Origin: Bacillota bacterium
GTDB lineage: Bacteria; Bacillota; Clostridia; Saccharofermentanales; Saccharofermentanaceae
NCBI GenBank assembly: GCA_023397475.1
Contig: JAEWUD010000027.1
Coordinates: 1 to 64,000, forward strand
DNA length: 64,000 nucleotides
Reading direction: 5' to 3'
This document shows positions 34,012-43,800 of this stretch, piece by piece. The notes beneath the pieces are model-generated. The model made no database searches. It was not told the origin of the DNA and saw only the letters and a list, made by a program, of their open reading frames with translations. Within the stretch, counting starts at the first letter, position 1. Each line of letters starts with the position of its first letter. A program made the position numbers and the translations under genes.

Positions 34012-34068
34012 CTTCGTTGATCATTATTCGATTCTTATTCGTTTATCGCCTGATAACCGAGGATGTTG

Positions 34069-37000
34069 TCAGCGATTCTCTCTGCGCAGCCTCTTGAAAC
34101 TCGCTTCAATGGCTTCCGGATCAATTGACTTACCGTCAAGTGTCAGGTAGATTCCATCACCGGCGTGATTCTCTTTGAGGCGGATCGTACGAGCCTTCAC
34201 AAAAGCATCCATCTTTGTCTGGATCAGTCGGCCGTTGATCTCGGCATAAAGATCCGAGGATCCCTGCTCACGGCAACGATCACAGGTGCAAACCATGAAC
34301 TCATGGATCACGTATGCAGAGTCAGCCATCGGACGGATCGAACCGCAAACGCCGTCTCCACCGTGAACCGTATAAGAAGTATGAAGCAACTCATGCGCAA
34401 GATGTGAATTCGGCGATTCGTAGAATTCGTCATAGAGGCGAAGGATATCCGGATTCTCCTGTGACTTCCTGTACGTCGAGGTCTTGTCGATGTTGACGAG
34501 GACCTGCTGTCTCTTGGCCATGGTTCCGATCTTCTCCGGAACGGGGTGACCCGCGCCGTTAATGCAGCCGCCGGGACATGCCATAACCTCGATCAGATCG
34601 TAACCGACATCCACGCCGGCGATAATCTTCTTAATAATGGATTCAGCATTGTGCAGGCCACTGATGACCGCGACACGAACCTTCTTGCCGCCTGCTTCGA
34701 CCGTTGATTCTTTCAGTCCCTCGAAACCCCGGATCTCTTCGAAATCCAGATGTTCGGTCATCGGCTCGCCGGTGAGTTTCTCGACCGCCATACGCAAAGC
34801 CGCTTCAGCGACGCCTCCGGATGCTCCGAACAGAACACCCGCGCCGGAAACCTGCTTGTACGGCTCGTCGAACTCCGCCGGTTCGAAATCTTCGATTCTC
34901 TTCAGCTTCACCATCTCGAGAAGTTCGGTCGTTGTGAGAACCGCGTCGACATCACGATTGCCGTTCACGGCAAACTCTGGACGAGCGGCTTCATGCTTCT
35001 TCGCGATACAGGGAACGATGGAGACGACATAGAGCTCTTCTCTGGGAATGCCAGCGAGTTTGGCATAGTGATTCTTTACCGTGGCTCCCATCATCATCTG
35101 CGGAGATTTGCACGTGGAGAGATGAGGAATAAGCTCCGGATAGCGGCGCTCGACGAAATTGACCCAGCCGGGGCAACAGGAGGTGAACTGCGGCATAACG
35201 CCGCCCTCACCGACACGTGTCAGGAATTCTGTCGTCTCTTCGACGATCGTAAGGTCGGCCGCAAACGAGAAGTCAAACACCTTATCAAAGCCGACCGACT
35301 TGAGCATACCGGCCATGAAAGCGGCCGCCTGCTCGAACGGGATGCCGTAATGCGAGGAGATGACGCTGCGAACGGCAGGAGCTACGAAGCCGACGACTTT
35401 CTTCTTCTTGTCATTCAGCGCGCGGAAGACCTTGCTGCGTTCGCGATAGTAGTTGAGCGCACCGCACGGGCAAGCGTTGACGCATTGTCCGCAACTGACG
35501 CAGTCGGTGTCCTTCAAGGGCTTGCCGCTCTTGGTTCCGACGAGCTGACGACCGTTCTTCATGTAGAAGGTCAGTACATCCGGTCCCTCGATCTCGGCGC
35601 AGGCCGCGATACAGCGACCGCAGGAGATACACTTGTTCTGATCACGGATAATGAACGGATGGTCATTGACAATCGGGAAGAACGGCCGCTCATGCACCGG
35701 ATCCATATATTCGATATCGTGTTCGCTTGCCTCATTTCTAAGGTCGCAGGTATATCTCTCGCCGCAACCGCAGCGAAGGCAACGACGGGCTTCATTCCGG
35801 GCGATATCTTCGGGAAGACCGAGCTCGACCTCGTTGAAATTGTTCTCGCGCGCAGAAAGTGGAATCGAAGGCATTTTCGCGCGGGCGAATTTCGGGATCG
35901 CCTCGAATTCCCACTTCGGAAGATCTTCCATCGAGCCGCGGCTGCAGCTGTAGTCCGTATGACTCTCGTGAACATAGCCCTTGACCAAATAGCTGTCCAT
36001 CGCTTCGGCGGCTCGACGGCCGGCTGCGACCGCCTGAATGACCGTAGCCGGTCCGGTGACGCAGTCGCCTCCGGCGAAGATATTGCTCTCCGAAGTCTGG
36101 GAGGTCTTGCCGTTGATCTCGATATCGCCCCATTTGTTGAGCTTAACCGGAAGGTCGTTATACAAGAACTGGGTATTTGTGCTCTGACCGATCGCGCCGA
36201 TGATAAGGTCCGCTTCAATCGCGACATCGGTTCCCTCGACGGGCACGGGTCTTCTTCTTCCCGAACGGTCGGGTTGTCCAAGCTGCATCTCGATGCAGTG
36301 AAGCTTCTTCAAACCCTTCTCGTCCATCGTGATCTTGGTCGGAGCCCTGAGGAAAAGCATCTCGACGCCTTCCTCGATTGCCTCTTCAATCTCATATGGT
36401 TCCGCCGGCATCTCGGCCTTCGTACGGCGATAGATAAGCTTCACGTTGGCCGCCCCAAGACGCTTTGCCGTACGTGCGCAGTCGATCGCCGTATTGCCGC
36501 CGCCGATGACGATAACCGTCCGGCCGACATCCGTTGTCTCCCCCTTTGTGACCTGTTCGAGAAACTGAATGCCGAGCTTGACACCGGGTAAGTTCTCTCC
36601 TTCGATCTGCATCGGGGTTGCGCGCCATGATCCGATCGCCAGATAAACGGCATCAAAATCCTTGTGAAGATCTTCCAAGTGGATATGTGTTCCGAGCGCC
36701 TTGCCGGTCATAACCTTCACGCCGAGCGACTTGATCGTGTCGATCTCATGATCCATCGTCACCTTAGGAAGACGATACTCCGGAATTCCGTAACGCATCA
36801 TGCCGCCCGCCGCCGGCTGGCGCTCGAAAACGGTCACGTCATGACCGTTGATCGCGCTGTAATATGCAGCAGAGAGTCCGGACGGTCCGGCGCCGACAAC
36901 CGCGATCTTCTTACCGGAGGACGCCTTTGTCTTCGGAGTCCAGGGCTGCTCCCTGGCCATATCCCAATCCGCCGCGAAACGCTTGACGTAGTTGATCGCG

Positions 37001-37515
37001 ATCGGAGCGTCGACAAGACCTCTGCGGCACTCGGCTTCGCACGGATGCGGGCAAACGCGTCCGCAGGCAACCGGGAAAGGGTTGCGGTCCTTGATGATGC
37101 GGAGGGCGGTCTCAAAGTTGCCGTTCTTGACGGCACTCAGATACGCCTGGATATCAATATTCGCCGGACAGGTCTGTACGCAAGGCGCAACACAATCCGC
37201 ATTATGGTCCGAGAGAAGCTGTTCCAGACGAACCTTGCGATAGCTCGCAAGCTTCGGGCTGTTCGTCGTGATCACCATGCCTTCTTTGATCGGAGTCTGA
37301 CAGGCCTTCACGTCCCGCTTATCTTGATCGCCGAGTTCGATGACGCAGAGTCCGCAGTTTCCGTTGGATCTCTCGAGACGAATGTCGTAGCACAGATGCG
37401 GAATATGAATATCCTCCTGTAACAGAGACTGGAGGATGGTTAAGTTGTCATATACCTCCGTCTCCCGGCCGTTGACGGTAACCTTGATTCTTTTGTGTTC
37501 GGATAATTCTTTCAT
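34069..37515 (-). CDS. [FeFe] hydrogenase fused to a GltD/NfnB-like FAD-NAD(P)H oxidoreductase
   Basis: This 1148-aa cytoplasmic enzyme probably exchanges electrons between NAD(P)H, ferredoxin-type clusters and H2. In order: a [2Fe-2S] ferredoxin domain (Cys in CYDIRLERSNGNCGLC), a GltD-type Fe-S region (CVAPCVQTCPANI, CGRVCPHPCEAEC), an FAD site (VGAGPSGLSAA, about 206) and NAD(P)H site (GGGNTAIDCA with YRRTKAEMPA, about 336), two [4Fe-4S] motifs (about 625 and 672), then the H-cluster domain with TSCCPGW (about 778), VPCIAKKHE (about 835) and MACPGGC (about 977). The tail has CTCDRCREQGS near 1075, reminiscent of a NuoE-like cluster site. No HydEFG maturases are in the window. It is monocistronic; the 290 bases upstream show only a weak -10 (37585-37590). 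Confidence 0.92.
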   Translation of the reverse strand: MKELSEHKRIKVTVNGRETEVYDNLTILQSLLQEDIHIPHLCYDIRLERSNGNCGLCVIELGDQDKRDVKACQTPIKEGMVITTNSPKLASYRKVRLEQLLSDHNADCVAPCVQTCPANIDIQAYLSAVKNGNFETALRIIKDRNPFPVACGRVCPHPCEAECRRGLVDAPIAINYVKRFAADWDMAREQPWTPKTKASSGKKIAVVGAGPSGLSAAYYSAINGHDVTVFERQPAAGGMMRYGIPEYRLPKVTMDHEIDTIKSLGVKVMTGKALGTHIHLEDLHKDFDAVYLAIGSWRATPMQIEGENLPGVKLGIQFLEQVTKGETTDVGRTVIVIGGGNTAIDCARTAKRLGAANVKLIYRRTKAEMPAEPYEIEEAIEEGVEMLFLRAPTKITMDEKGLKKLHCIEMQLGQPDRSGRRRPVPVEGTDVAIEADLIIGAIGQSTNTQFLYNDLPVKLNKWGDIEINGKTSQTSESNIFAGGDCVTGPATVIQAVAAGRRAAEAMDSYLVKGYVHESHTDYSCSRGSMEDLPKWEFEAIPKFARAKMPSIPLSARENNFNEVELGLPEDIARNEARRCLRCGCGERYTCDLRNEASEHDIEYMDPVHERPFFPIVNDHPFIIRDQNKCISCGRCIAACAEIEGPDVLTFYMKNGRQLVGTKSGKPLKDTDCVSCGQCVNACPCGALNYYRERSKVFRALNDKKKKVVGFVAPAVRSVISSHYGIPFEQAAAFMAGMLKSVGFDKVFDFSFAADLTIVEETTEFLTRVGEGGVMPQFTSCCPGWVNFVERRYPELIPHLSTCKSPQMMMGATVKNHYAKLAGIPREELYVVSIVPCIAKKHEAARPEFAVNGNRDVDAVLTTTELLEMVKLKRIEDFEPAEFDEPYKQVSGAGVLFGASGGVAEAALRMAVEKLTGEPMTEHLDFEEIRGFEGLKESTVEAGGKKVRVAVISGLHNAESIIKKIIAGVDVGYDLIEVMACPGGCINGAGHPVPEKIGTMAKRQQVLVNIDKTSTYRKSQENPDILRLYDEFYESPNSHLAHELLHTSYTVHGGDGVCGSIRPMADSAYVIHEFMVCTCDRCREQGSSDLYAEINGRLIQTKMDAFVKARTIRLKENHAGDGIYLTLDGKSIDPEAIEASFKRLRRENR

Positions 37516-37806
37516 ATGATTCCTCTGCCTTTCCCTAGTTCCCTACGGAGCGTCATCGTTTTGCTATGTGTTTTACCGCAAAAAATTATACACGATTTTC
37601 AATCGATCTCACATCCCATTTTACATTCTTTTCACCAATCCGACCATAAACCTGATATTTTTAATCATCTTATACTTTCCCGGCATGATTTTTTTCGTTT
37701 CCGCTCCTTCATCGCGAAAAAATCCGCAGCACACCTTCTTTGGCATGTTGCGGATGAAAATCATTTGAAACAAGTCGAAGAACCTGGTCGCAGCAGAATT
37801 GCGAGG

Positions 37807-39603
37807 TCAGTCTTTCTGCTTGGCGAGGTAGCGCAGAAACGCTCCGACCACATCGGGATCAAACTGTGTGCCGCTGTTGCGCTTAATCTCTTCGACAGCC
37901 TGCTCGTGATACATTGCTTTGCGGTAGACGCGGTCCTGTGTCATCGCGTCAAATGCATCGGCTACCGCGAGGATTCGGGAGGGAAGCGGGATCTCATTGC
38001 CGGCAATTCCCCTGGGATAACCGGATCCGTCCCATCGCTCATGGTGGGTCAGGATGTAGTCGGCGATCTGCATGAGATCCGGAGATGACATCGCGATGCG
38101 GTAACCGATCTCTGAATGGCGGCGCATCTGCATCCATTCCTCATCGGTCAACTTGCCGGGTTTGTTCAGAATTCCGTCCGGAACACCGATCTTGCCGATA
38201 TCGTGAAGCGTCGAGAAGAGCTCGAGTTCGTTGAGCTCCATCTGGGGGAGATTAAGGATCTGACCCATACTCTTGGTCAATTTAATTAAGCGTTCCGCGT
38301 GCTCATCCGTTTCCTGGCTTCGCTCGTTCATTGTCGTTTTGATCGATTGCACGATGGAGCTGTGATAGCTCTTCTTTTCGAGAAGCTTACGTTTGCCTAA
38401 ATAATCATCCGCAAGCTTGAATGTGGAGTCAATCAGTATATCCGGAAGATCCTTAACCGCGTATCCGATGGATAGATTGATGCCGAGAAGATCGTTGTTG
38501 ACCTGCCGGTTATATTCGGCGATTACGGATCGAATACGCTGAACAAAAGCATCCGCCGCCGGTTGATCATGATTCGGAAGGAGTATGCCGAATTCATCGC
38601 CGCCGATCCGGCCGATGATGTCATTCGGTCCAAGGGTCGAACGGAGAAGTTCCGCGGTCTTGCGTATCAACGTGTCTCCGACATGCTCACCCAATGCGTC
38701 ATTGATCATCTTCAGGCCGTTAATATCACTGATGACAACGGCTAAAGGCAGATGCTCCGTGCGGTCGAGACGGCGCCTTTCTTCCTCGAAAAAAATGCGG
38801 TTATACAGTCCGGTCAGGCGGTCATGTCGTTTCAGATATTGCGCAAGCTCCTCGTTGTTCTTCTGCTCGGTGATATCAAAGACAACACCCTCGACACTCT
38901 CGATCTCGCCGGCCGTATTATGCACAACCACGGCGTGCTCTCGAACCCAGAGAAGATTTCCTTCCTTATGACGGATTCGGTACTCCACCTGAACACTGCC
39001 GTTCGAACGAAGTTCCCTCACCCAACGCTCACGAACCTGCGTAAAGTCTTCCGGGAGAATCCGGTTATAATAACGCTTACGGTCTGCCACAACCGCCTGT
39101 GCATGTATGCCAAAAAGTTTGAGGCAACCTTCCGAAACATAGCTGAGCGTAAAATCCGCATCGCCTCGGCATACATAGGTCATACAGGGAAGCTGGCGCA
39201 AAAGTTCGCGCACATTCTTCTTATGCGCTTCGAAATGAAGCTGACCCGCTTTGTGTTCGGTAATGTCCGACAAAAAAACCGCGACGCCGTTCTCAATCGG
39301 TGTAGCGCGATGCAAAATCCAACGGTCCACATGGGGATAATACTCTTCGACATCAATGAGCTTATTCTCGCGTTTGGCATTCTCGTAGGCGGGGAGAAAC
39401 AACGGGCCGAATCCGTGCGACATGGCTTCCCAGATATCCCCTCCGACGACATCACGTGAGGAGAAACCGAGAAGCTTCTCGGCGCTCTTATTTACGAAGG
39501 TATACTTCCATTCCGCATCCAAAAGGACAAGTCCATAGGGCAAGATGTCGCGAACGAGGTCACTCGTGTGCAGGGCCGTTTGCGTCTCCATTATTCCCCC
39601 CAT
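37807..39603 (-). CDS. PAS-PAS-GGDEF-HD-GYP cyclic-di-GMP signalling protein
   Basis: The 598-aa protein has two PAS domains (about 15-125 and 135-260), a GGDEF domain with intact RIGGDEFG (about 270-425) and an HD-GYP domain (about 435-598) with HDIGKIG and HHERWDGSGYPRG. It therefore carries both a cyclic-di-GMP synthase and a hydrolase-type domain. The PAS domains presumably sense a small ligand or redox state; no membrane segment is visible, so it should be cytosolic. AGGAG lies 8 bases before the ATG. It is divergent from the REC-HD-GYP gene, sharing a 145-bp promoter region. Confidence 0.93.
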   Translation of the reverse strand: MGGIMETQTALHTSDLVRDILPYGLVLLDAEWKYTFVNKSAEKLLGFSSRDVVGGDIWEAMSHGFGPLFLPAYENAKRENKLIDVEEYYPHVDRWILHRATPIENGVAVFLSDITEHKAGQLHFEAHKKNVRELLRQLPCMTYVCRGDADFTLSYVSEGCLKLFGIHAQAVVADRKRYYNRILPEDFTQVRERWVRELRSNGSVQVEYRIRHKEGNLLWVREHAVVVHNTAGEIESVEGVVFDITEQKNNEELAQYLKRHDRLTGLYNRIFFEEERRRLDRTEHLPLAVVISDINGLKMINDALGEHVGDTLIRKTAELLRSTLGPNDIIGRIGGDEFGILLPNHDQPAADAFVQRIRSVIAEYNRQVNNDLLGINLSIGYAVKDLPDILIDSTFKLADDYLGKRKLLEKKSYHSSIVQSIKTTMNERSQETDEHAERLIKLTKSMGQILNLPQMELNELELFSTLHDIGKIGVPDGILNKPGKLTDEEWMQMRRHSEIGYRIAMSSPDLMQIADYILTHHERWDGSGYPRGIAGNEIPLPSRILAVADAFDAMTQDRVYRKAMYHEQAVEEIKRNSGTQFDPDVVGAFLRYLAKQKD

Positions 39604-39748
39604 GATGTCTGCTCCTGATTTGAGAATATCATATCATTCTGGAGCAGATAAAAGCAACGTCTCAGGGTCCCTTCATGATATAATCAGTTTATAAAAAGAC
39701 AGATGTTTTTGCAAGTCCGAATATATCTATCATTGGCAAGGTGTAATC

Positions 39749-40888
39749 ATGGATACAGCTGAGATTCTCATTGTCGACGACGAGCCGATTAATCTAACCG
39801 TTCTACGCAATCTGCTGACGCGGCATTATATTGTTCGCGCCTGTAAGTCAGGCTCCGATGCGCTCTCCCTTATTGCCTCCGGGCGGAGACCGGATCTCAT
39901 TCTGTTGGATATCATCATGCCCGGTCTTTCCGGTTACGATACACTAACGCGCCTTCGGGAGACGGAAGAGAATCGCGATATTCCCGTCATCTTCATTTCC
40001 GCACTCGACAACGTTGTTGATGAGGAGAAAGGATTCCACTTAGGCGCCGTCGATTATATCTCCAAGCCCTTCCGGCCCGCCGTCGTTCTCGAACGAATTC
40101 GCGTTCATCTGGAACTTAAGAAGTCCCGGGATCTTCTCAAGTCACGCAATGATCAGTTGCAATCCGAGGTCTGTCACCGCGTACACGAGAATCTGAAGAT
40201 TCACGAAGCGGCACTCACGATGGTAACGCAGCTCGTTGAGACCCGGGATGGCGAGACGAAGAATCACATTGTACGAACGAAGTCTTATGTCGACATTCTG
40301 GCGCGACGGCTCCGGACAAATCCGAAGTATGCGTCATTGCTGTCGGACGAGGTCGTCGCGAACATCGTCAAGGCGTCGACTCTCCATGATATCGGCAAGA
40401 TTGGCATTCCCGATTCAATTCTGTTGAAGCCTTGCGGACTCTCCTCCGAAGAATTTACGATCATGAAGGGGCATTGCCGCATCGGTGCCGAAGCCATTCA
40501 GAGCATGCTGGATAAGTCTTCTCTCAACACGCCTGTTTCGGAAGCCGGTCGTTCGGACATCCCCGCGGATTTCTTCACCGAAGCCAGTTATATTGCGGAG
40601 TATCATCATGAGCATTGGGACGGGTCGGGTTATCCGCGCGGACTCTCCGGCGAGATGATCCCCCTGTCCGCCAGAATCATGGCTCTTGTCGATGTTTTCG
40701 ACGCCCTTACCACGCGACGTGTTTACAAAGAGGCTTGGCCGCTTTCCCGCGCGGTCGACTATATTCTCTCCCAACGAGGTTTGTATTTTTGTCCTGACAT
40801 CGTAGACGCCTTCATCGCTGAACTACCTGCTTTTCAAAAGACACACAGGGAATTAGATGATGCGAAAGGAAACGATTCCGATGAATAA
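39749..40888 (+). CDS. Response regulator with HD-GYP domain
   Basis: The 379-aa protein has an N-terminal receiver (EILIVDDEPINLTVL, phospho-acceptor Asp in LILLDIIMPG, Lys in ISKPFRP) and a C-terminal HD-GYP phosphodiesterase domain (HDIGKIGIPDSIL; HHEHWDGSGYPRG). It probably hydrolyses cyclic di-GMP under phosphorelay control. Its stop overlaps the start of the hybrid kinase gene, so that kinase is the likely phosphate donor. AAGGTG precedes the ATG. Confidence 0.95.
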   Translation: MDTAEILIVDDEPINLTVLRNLLTRHYIVRACKSGSDALSLIASGRRPDLILLDIIMPGLSGYDTLTRLRETEENRDIPVIFISALDNVVDEEKGFHLGAVDYISKPFRPAVVLERIRVHLELKKSRDLLKSRNDQLQSEVCHRVHENLKIHEAALTMVTQLVETRDGETKNHIVRTKSYVDILARRLRTNPKYASLLSDEVVANIVKASTLHDIGKIGIPDSILLKPCGLSSEEFTIMKGHCRIGAEAIQSMLDKSSLNTPVSEAGRSDIPADFFTEASYIAEYHHEHWDGSGYPRGLSGEMIPLSARIMALVDVFDALTTRRVYKEAWPLSRAVDYILSQRGLYFCPDIVDAFIAELPAFQKTHRELDDAKGNDSDE

Positions 40889-43800
40889 GCCAGCACACAA
40901 ATCACGCACAGACGCAACAGCAAGCGGTCGGGTTCCCATGGATTCAACCGTCATCGACGATGCCCTGTCACCCTTGAGCGAGAATATTCTCGCGTTGATG
41001 TACCGAATTCTTCCGGATCGCCTGTATCTGACGAGTCTTGACGGCAGAATCAAGGATTTCCGACGCAGTGACAGCGGCGAAGTCGCCGAGATCGCCGCGT
41101 CGCCGATCGGCGATCAGATCGAGACCGCGCTCCCCCCGGATGCCGTACTGGCGTACCGGAACGCGGTTAAGGAGAGTCTTGCCACCGGCCAGGCTTCCTC
41201 GTTCCGATACTCGCTTCCCGTCGGGGATCGTGACCGGACCTTCTACTGTCGCGCCGTGGTATCGGAGAAGGACGACACCGTCCTCTTGATCGTGCGGGAT
41301 ATTTCGGAGTTCGTTGATGCGAAGCAAGCGCTCGAGAAGAGCGAGGTCCGGTACCAGACGCTTCTGGATAACGCCCCTTATCCGATTATCATCACCGATG
41401 AAGCTACGGGGAAGTTTCTCTATTACAATGCCCGCACGCTCTACGAGTTCGGACGATCCGGAGGAGCCCTTATCGGAAAGAACTCCTCTGTATTCTATGT
41501 GGATCCGCAGGATCGCGACCTGTTTCGCTCGATCATTCGAGAGGAAGGCGAAGCGACCGACTTCGAACTCCAGTTATATGACTATGACCACAAGCCCTAC
41601 TGGGCTCTTATGTCCGGTGTTCGCATCGATTTCCAGGGGAAACCGGCGATTATGATTGCGATCAACAACATCACCGAGCGTAAGATCGCCGAGCTCAACC
41701 TGCTTCGGGAGCACGAGATACTCACCCAGAAGATCGCAGCGCAAACCTTACTGCCCGCAGAGATTTTCGCGTTCGATGATCGGGAGGAATCGATCGATGT
41801 AATCATCCAGAAGGCCTTGAATTCCGCAGCGCTTCGATTCTCCGGCAAGGATCCATTCACTGTGACGGCCGAATATGACGGGAGTTCTATCACATCTTCG
41901 TATCCCGGAGAGACGGGCGTTTTCGAGACCAAGAAACCGCGAGAACTGACCATCAACGGTCTTACGACTTTCGGCAAAACAATCTCTTTGCGATTCACTT
42001 TCTACCGTCATACCGCAAAGGAGATGTCCAAACCCTCTCTTGAGCAGGAGAAGCATCTTGCCGGTTCTCTCTTGATGCGACTGACCGACATTATCAATCA
42101 GCGAAATGCCGCCGAACTACTGACGGAGCAGGATGATTTCCTCCGGATGATGCTGTCGCAGACGACATTCGGGATATCTCTGGTCGATCCGGAAAGTCTT
42201 TTGTTCGTACATTGTAACGAGACAGCCTACCATTCTCTCGGTTTTACGCACGACGAATTCATGAAGTTATCCATCTGCGATATCCAGAAAACCTGCACGC
42301 CGGAACAAGTCCGGGAAATATTCTCGCGTGTATCATCGGGCGAGATGGTGCAGCACGAGGGCATTCACTTGGACAAGAACGGGGGGGAACACGCCGTTCT
42401 GACGCATCTGTATCCGTTGAAGCTCAAAGGCAAGGCCTATACCTGTCTGTACTGGCGCGATATTTCGGATGAGAAACGCAGAGAACAGGAGCAGAAGGAA
42501 CGTACGGACCGGATCCTGCTTTTCGCGCGGCTGATTCGCAAAATCAGCACCCTGCGATCGGGTACCGACGGCGAAGTTGCTCTCTATATCCGCGAGGTCA
42601 CGGAGATTCTCGGGAGAGAGACCGGTCTTTCCGGTGTCTCGATCTGGATTCAGGACAACGGCGGGGATAGCCTGACTTGTCTCTGTTCATATGATAATGC
42701 TACGGGCAAACTCGATCACGGCAAACAGATTAGCAAGAACATTTTTACGGAAGATGCAACCTATCTGCAGACAGAGCGATATTTCGAGTCCGCGGATACC
42801 GCCGGCGACCCGCGTTTAAATCTATCGACGCGCAAATATCTCAATGAAACCGGGATCACCGCATTTATCAGTACGAACATTTTTTTCAAGGGGCATTTTC
42901 AGGGAATACTGGTCTTCTCCTACACGAACGGCCCGCATCCTTGGGACGCATCGGAGATTTCCCTGTGCTGCGAGGTTGCCGATCAGATCGGCATGGCCTA
43001 TCTCAACCATGAACGGATCGAGGTAACGCGTGCGCTCCAACATAGCGAGTATTTCCTTAAGCGCGCGCAGGCGGTTTCCAAGACAGGCCATTGGTTCTAT
43101 GATATCGCGGGAGATTTCCTCTCATGTTCGGAGGAAACATGCCGGATTTTCGGCATTTCTCAGGGGAAATCCCGGACGTTGTCGAGTTTTCTGAAGCGGT
43201 CTCACCCCGATGACCTTCTGATGGTGCGCGATGCTTTTCGCGCGGCCAAGAGCGGAACTCCCTTCCATCTGACCCAGCGGATTCTCGTTTCCGGAGAGAT
43301 CCGTTGGATCGAAATGCGTGCGGAGATTGAATTCGACGCAGACAATCAACCGATCACCTTCCTCGGCACCGTACAGGATATCAGCGAGAAGATTGAAGCG
43401 GCGAATGAGCTCGACAGGTATCGCAAGCACCTCGAGGAAATGGTACGGATCCGCACGTCCGAGCTGGAAGAGGCGACGGAGGCGGCCAAGAGCGCGAACA
43501 GGGCAAAGAGCTCCTTCCTGTCGAACATGAGCCATGAGATCCGCACCCCGATCAACGCCATCGTCGGTTTCGCGTACCTGATCCGGCGCGACCCCTTAAC
43601 TCCAAGGCAACTCGACGAGCTGAACAAGCTCTCCGCCGCCTCGGAGCATCTCCTGCAGATCATTAACGACATTCTCGACCTCTCGAAGATCGAGGCCGGC
43701 AAGATTGCGTTGGAGACAATAGACTTCGAACCGGTGCGCGTCATCGACAAGATTCTGAACATTGTCGAAGAAGATGCCGTTCGCAAGAGCATTCCGATCT

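Larger units (their letters stand above)
33403..34068. other. Noncoding region with repeat element copy A
   Basis: No gene is supported between the HD-protein gene and the hydrogenase. The space is filled by a terminator hairpin (33476-33518), a roughly 0.4-kb repeat element with two tandem hairpin units, a half copy of the terminator (33891-33911), and the hydrogenase terminator (33963-34011). Confidence 0.75.

Noticed and set aside
34750..36591. A 613-codon rightward frame inside the hydrogenase gene
   Set aside because: Antisense to conserved cofactor motifs of the hydrogenase and without start signals.
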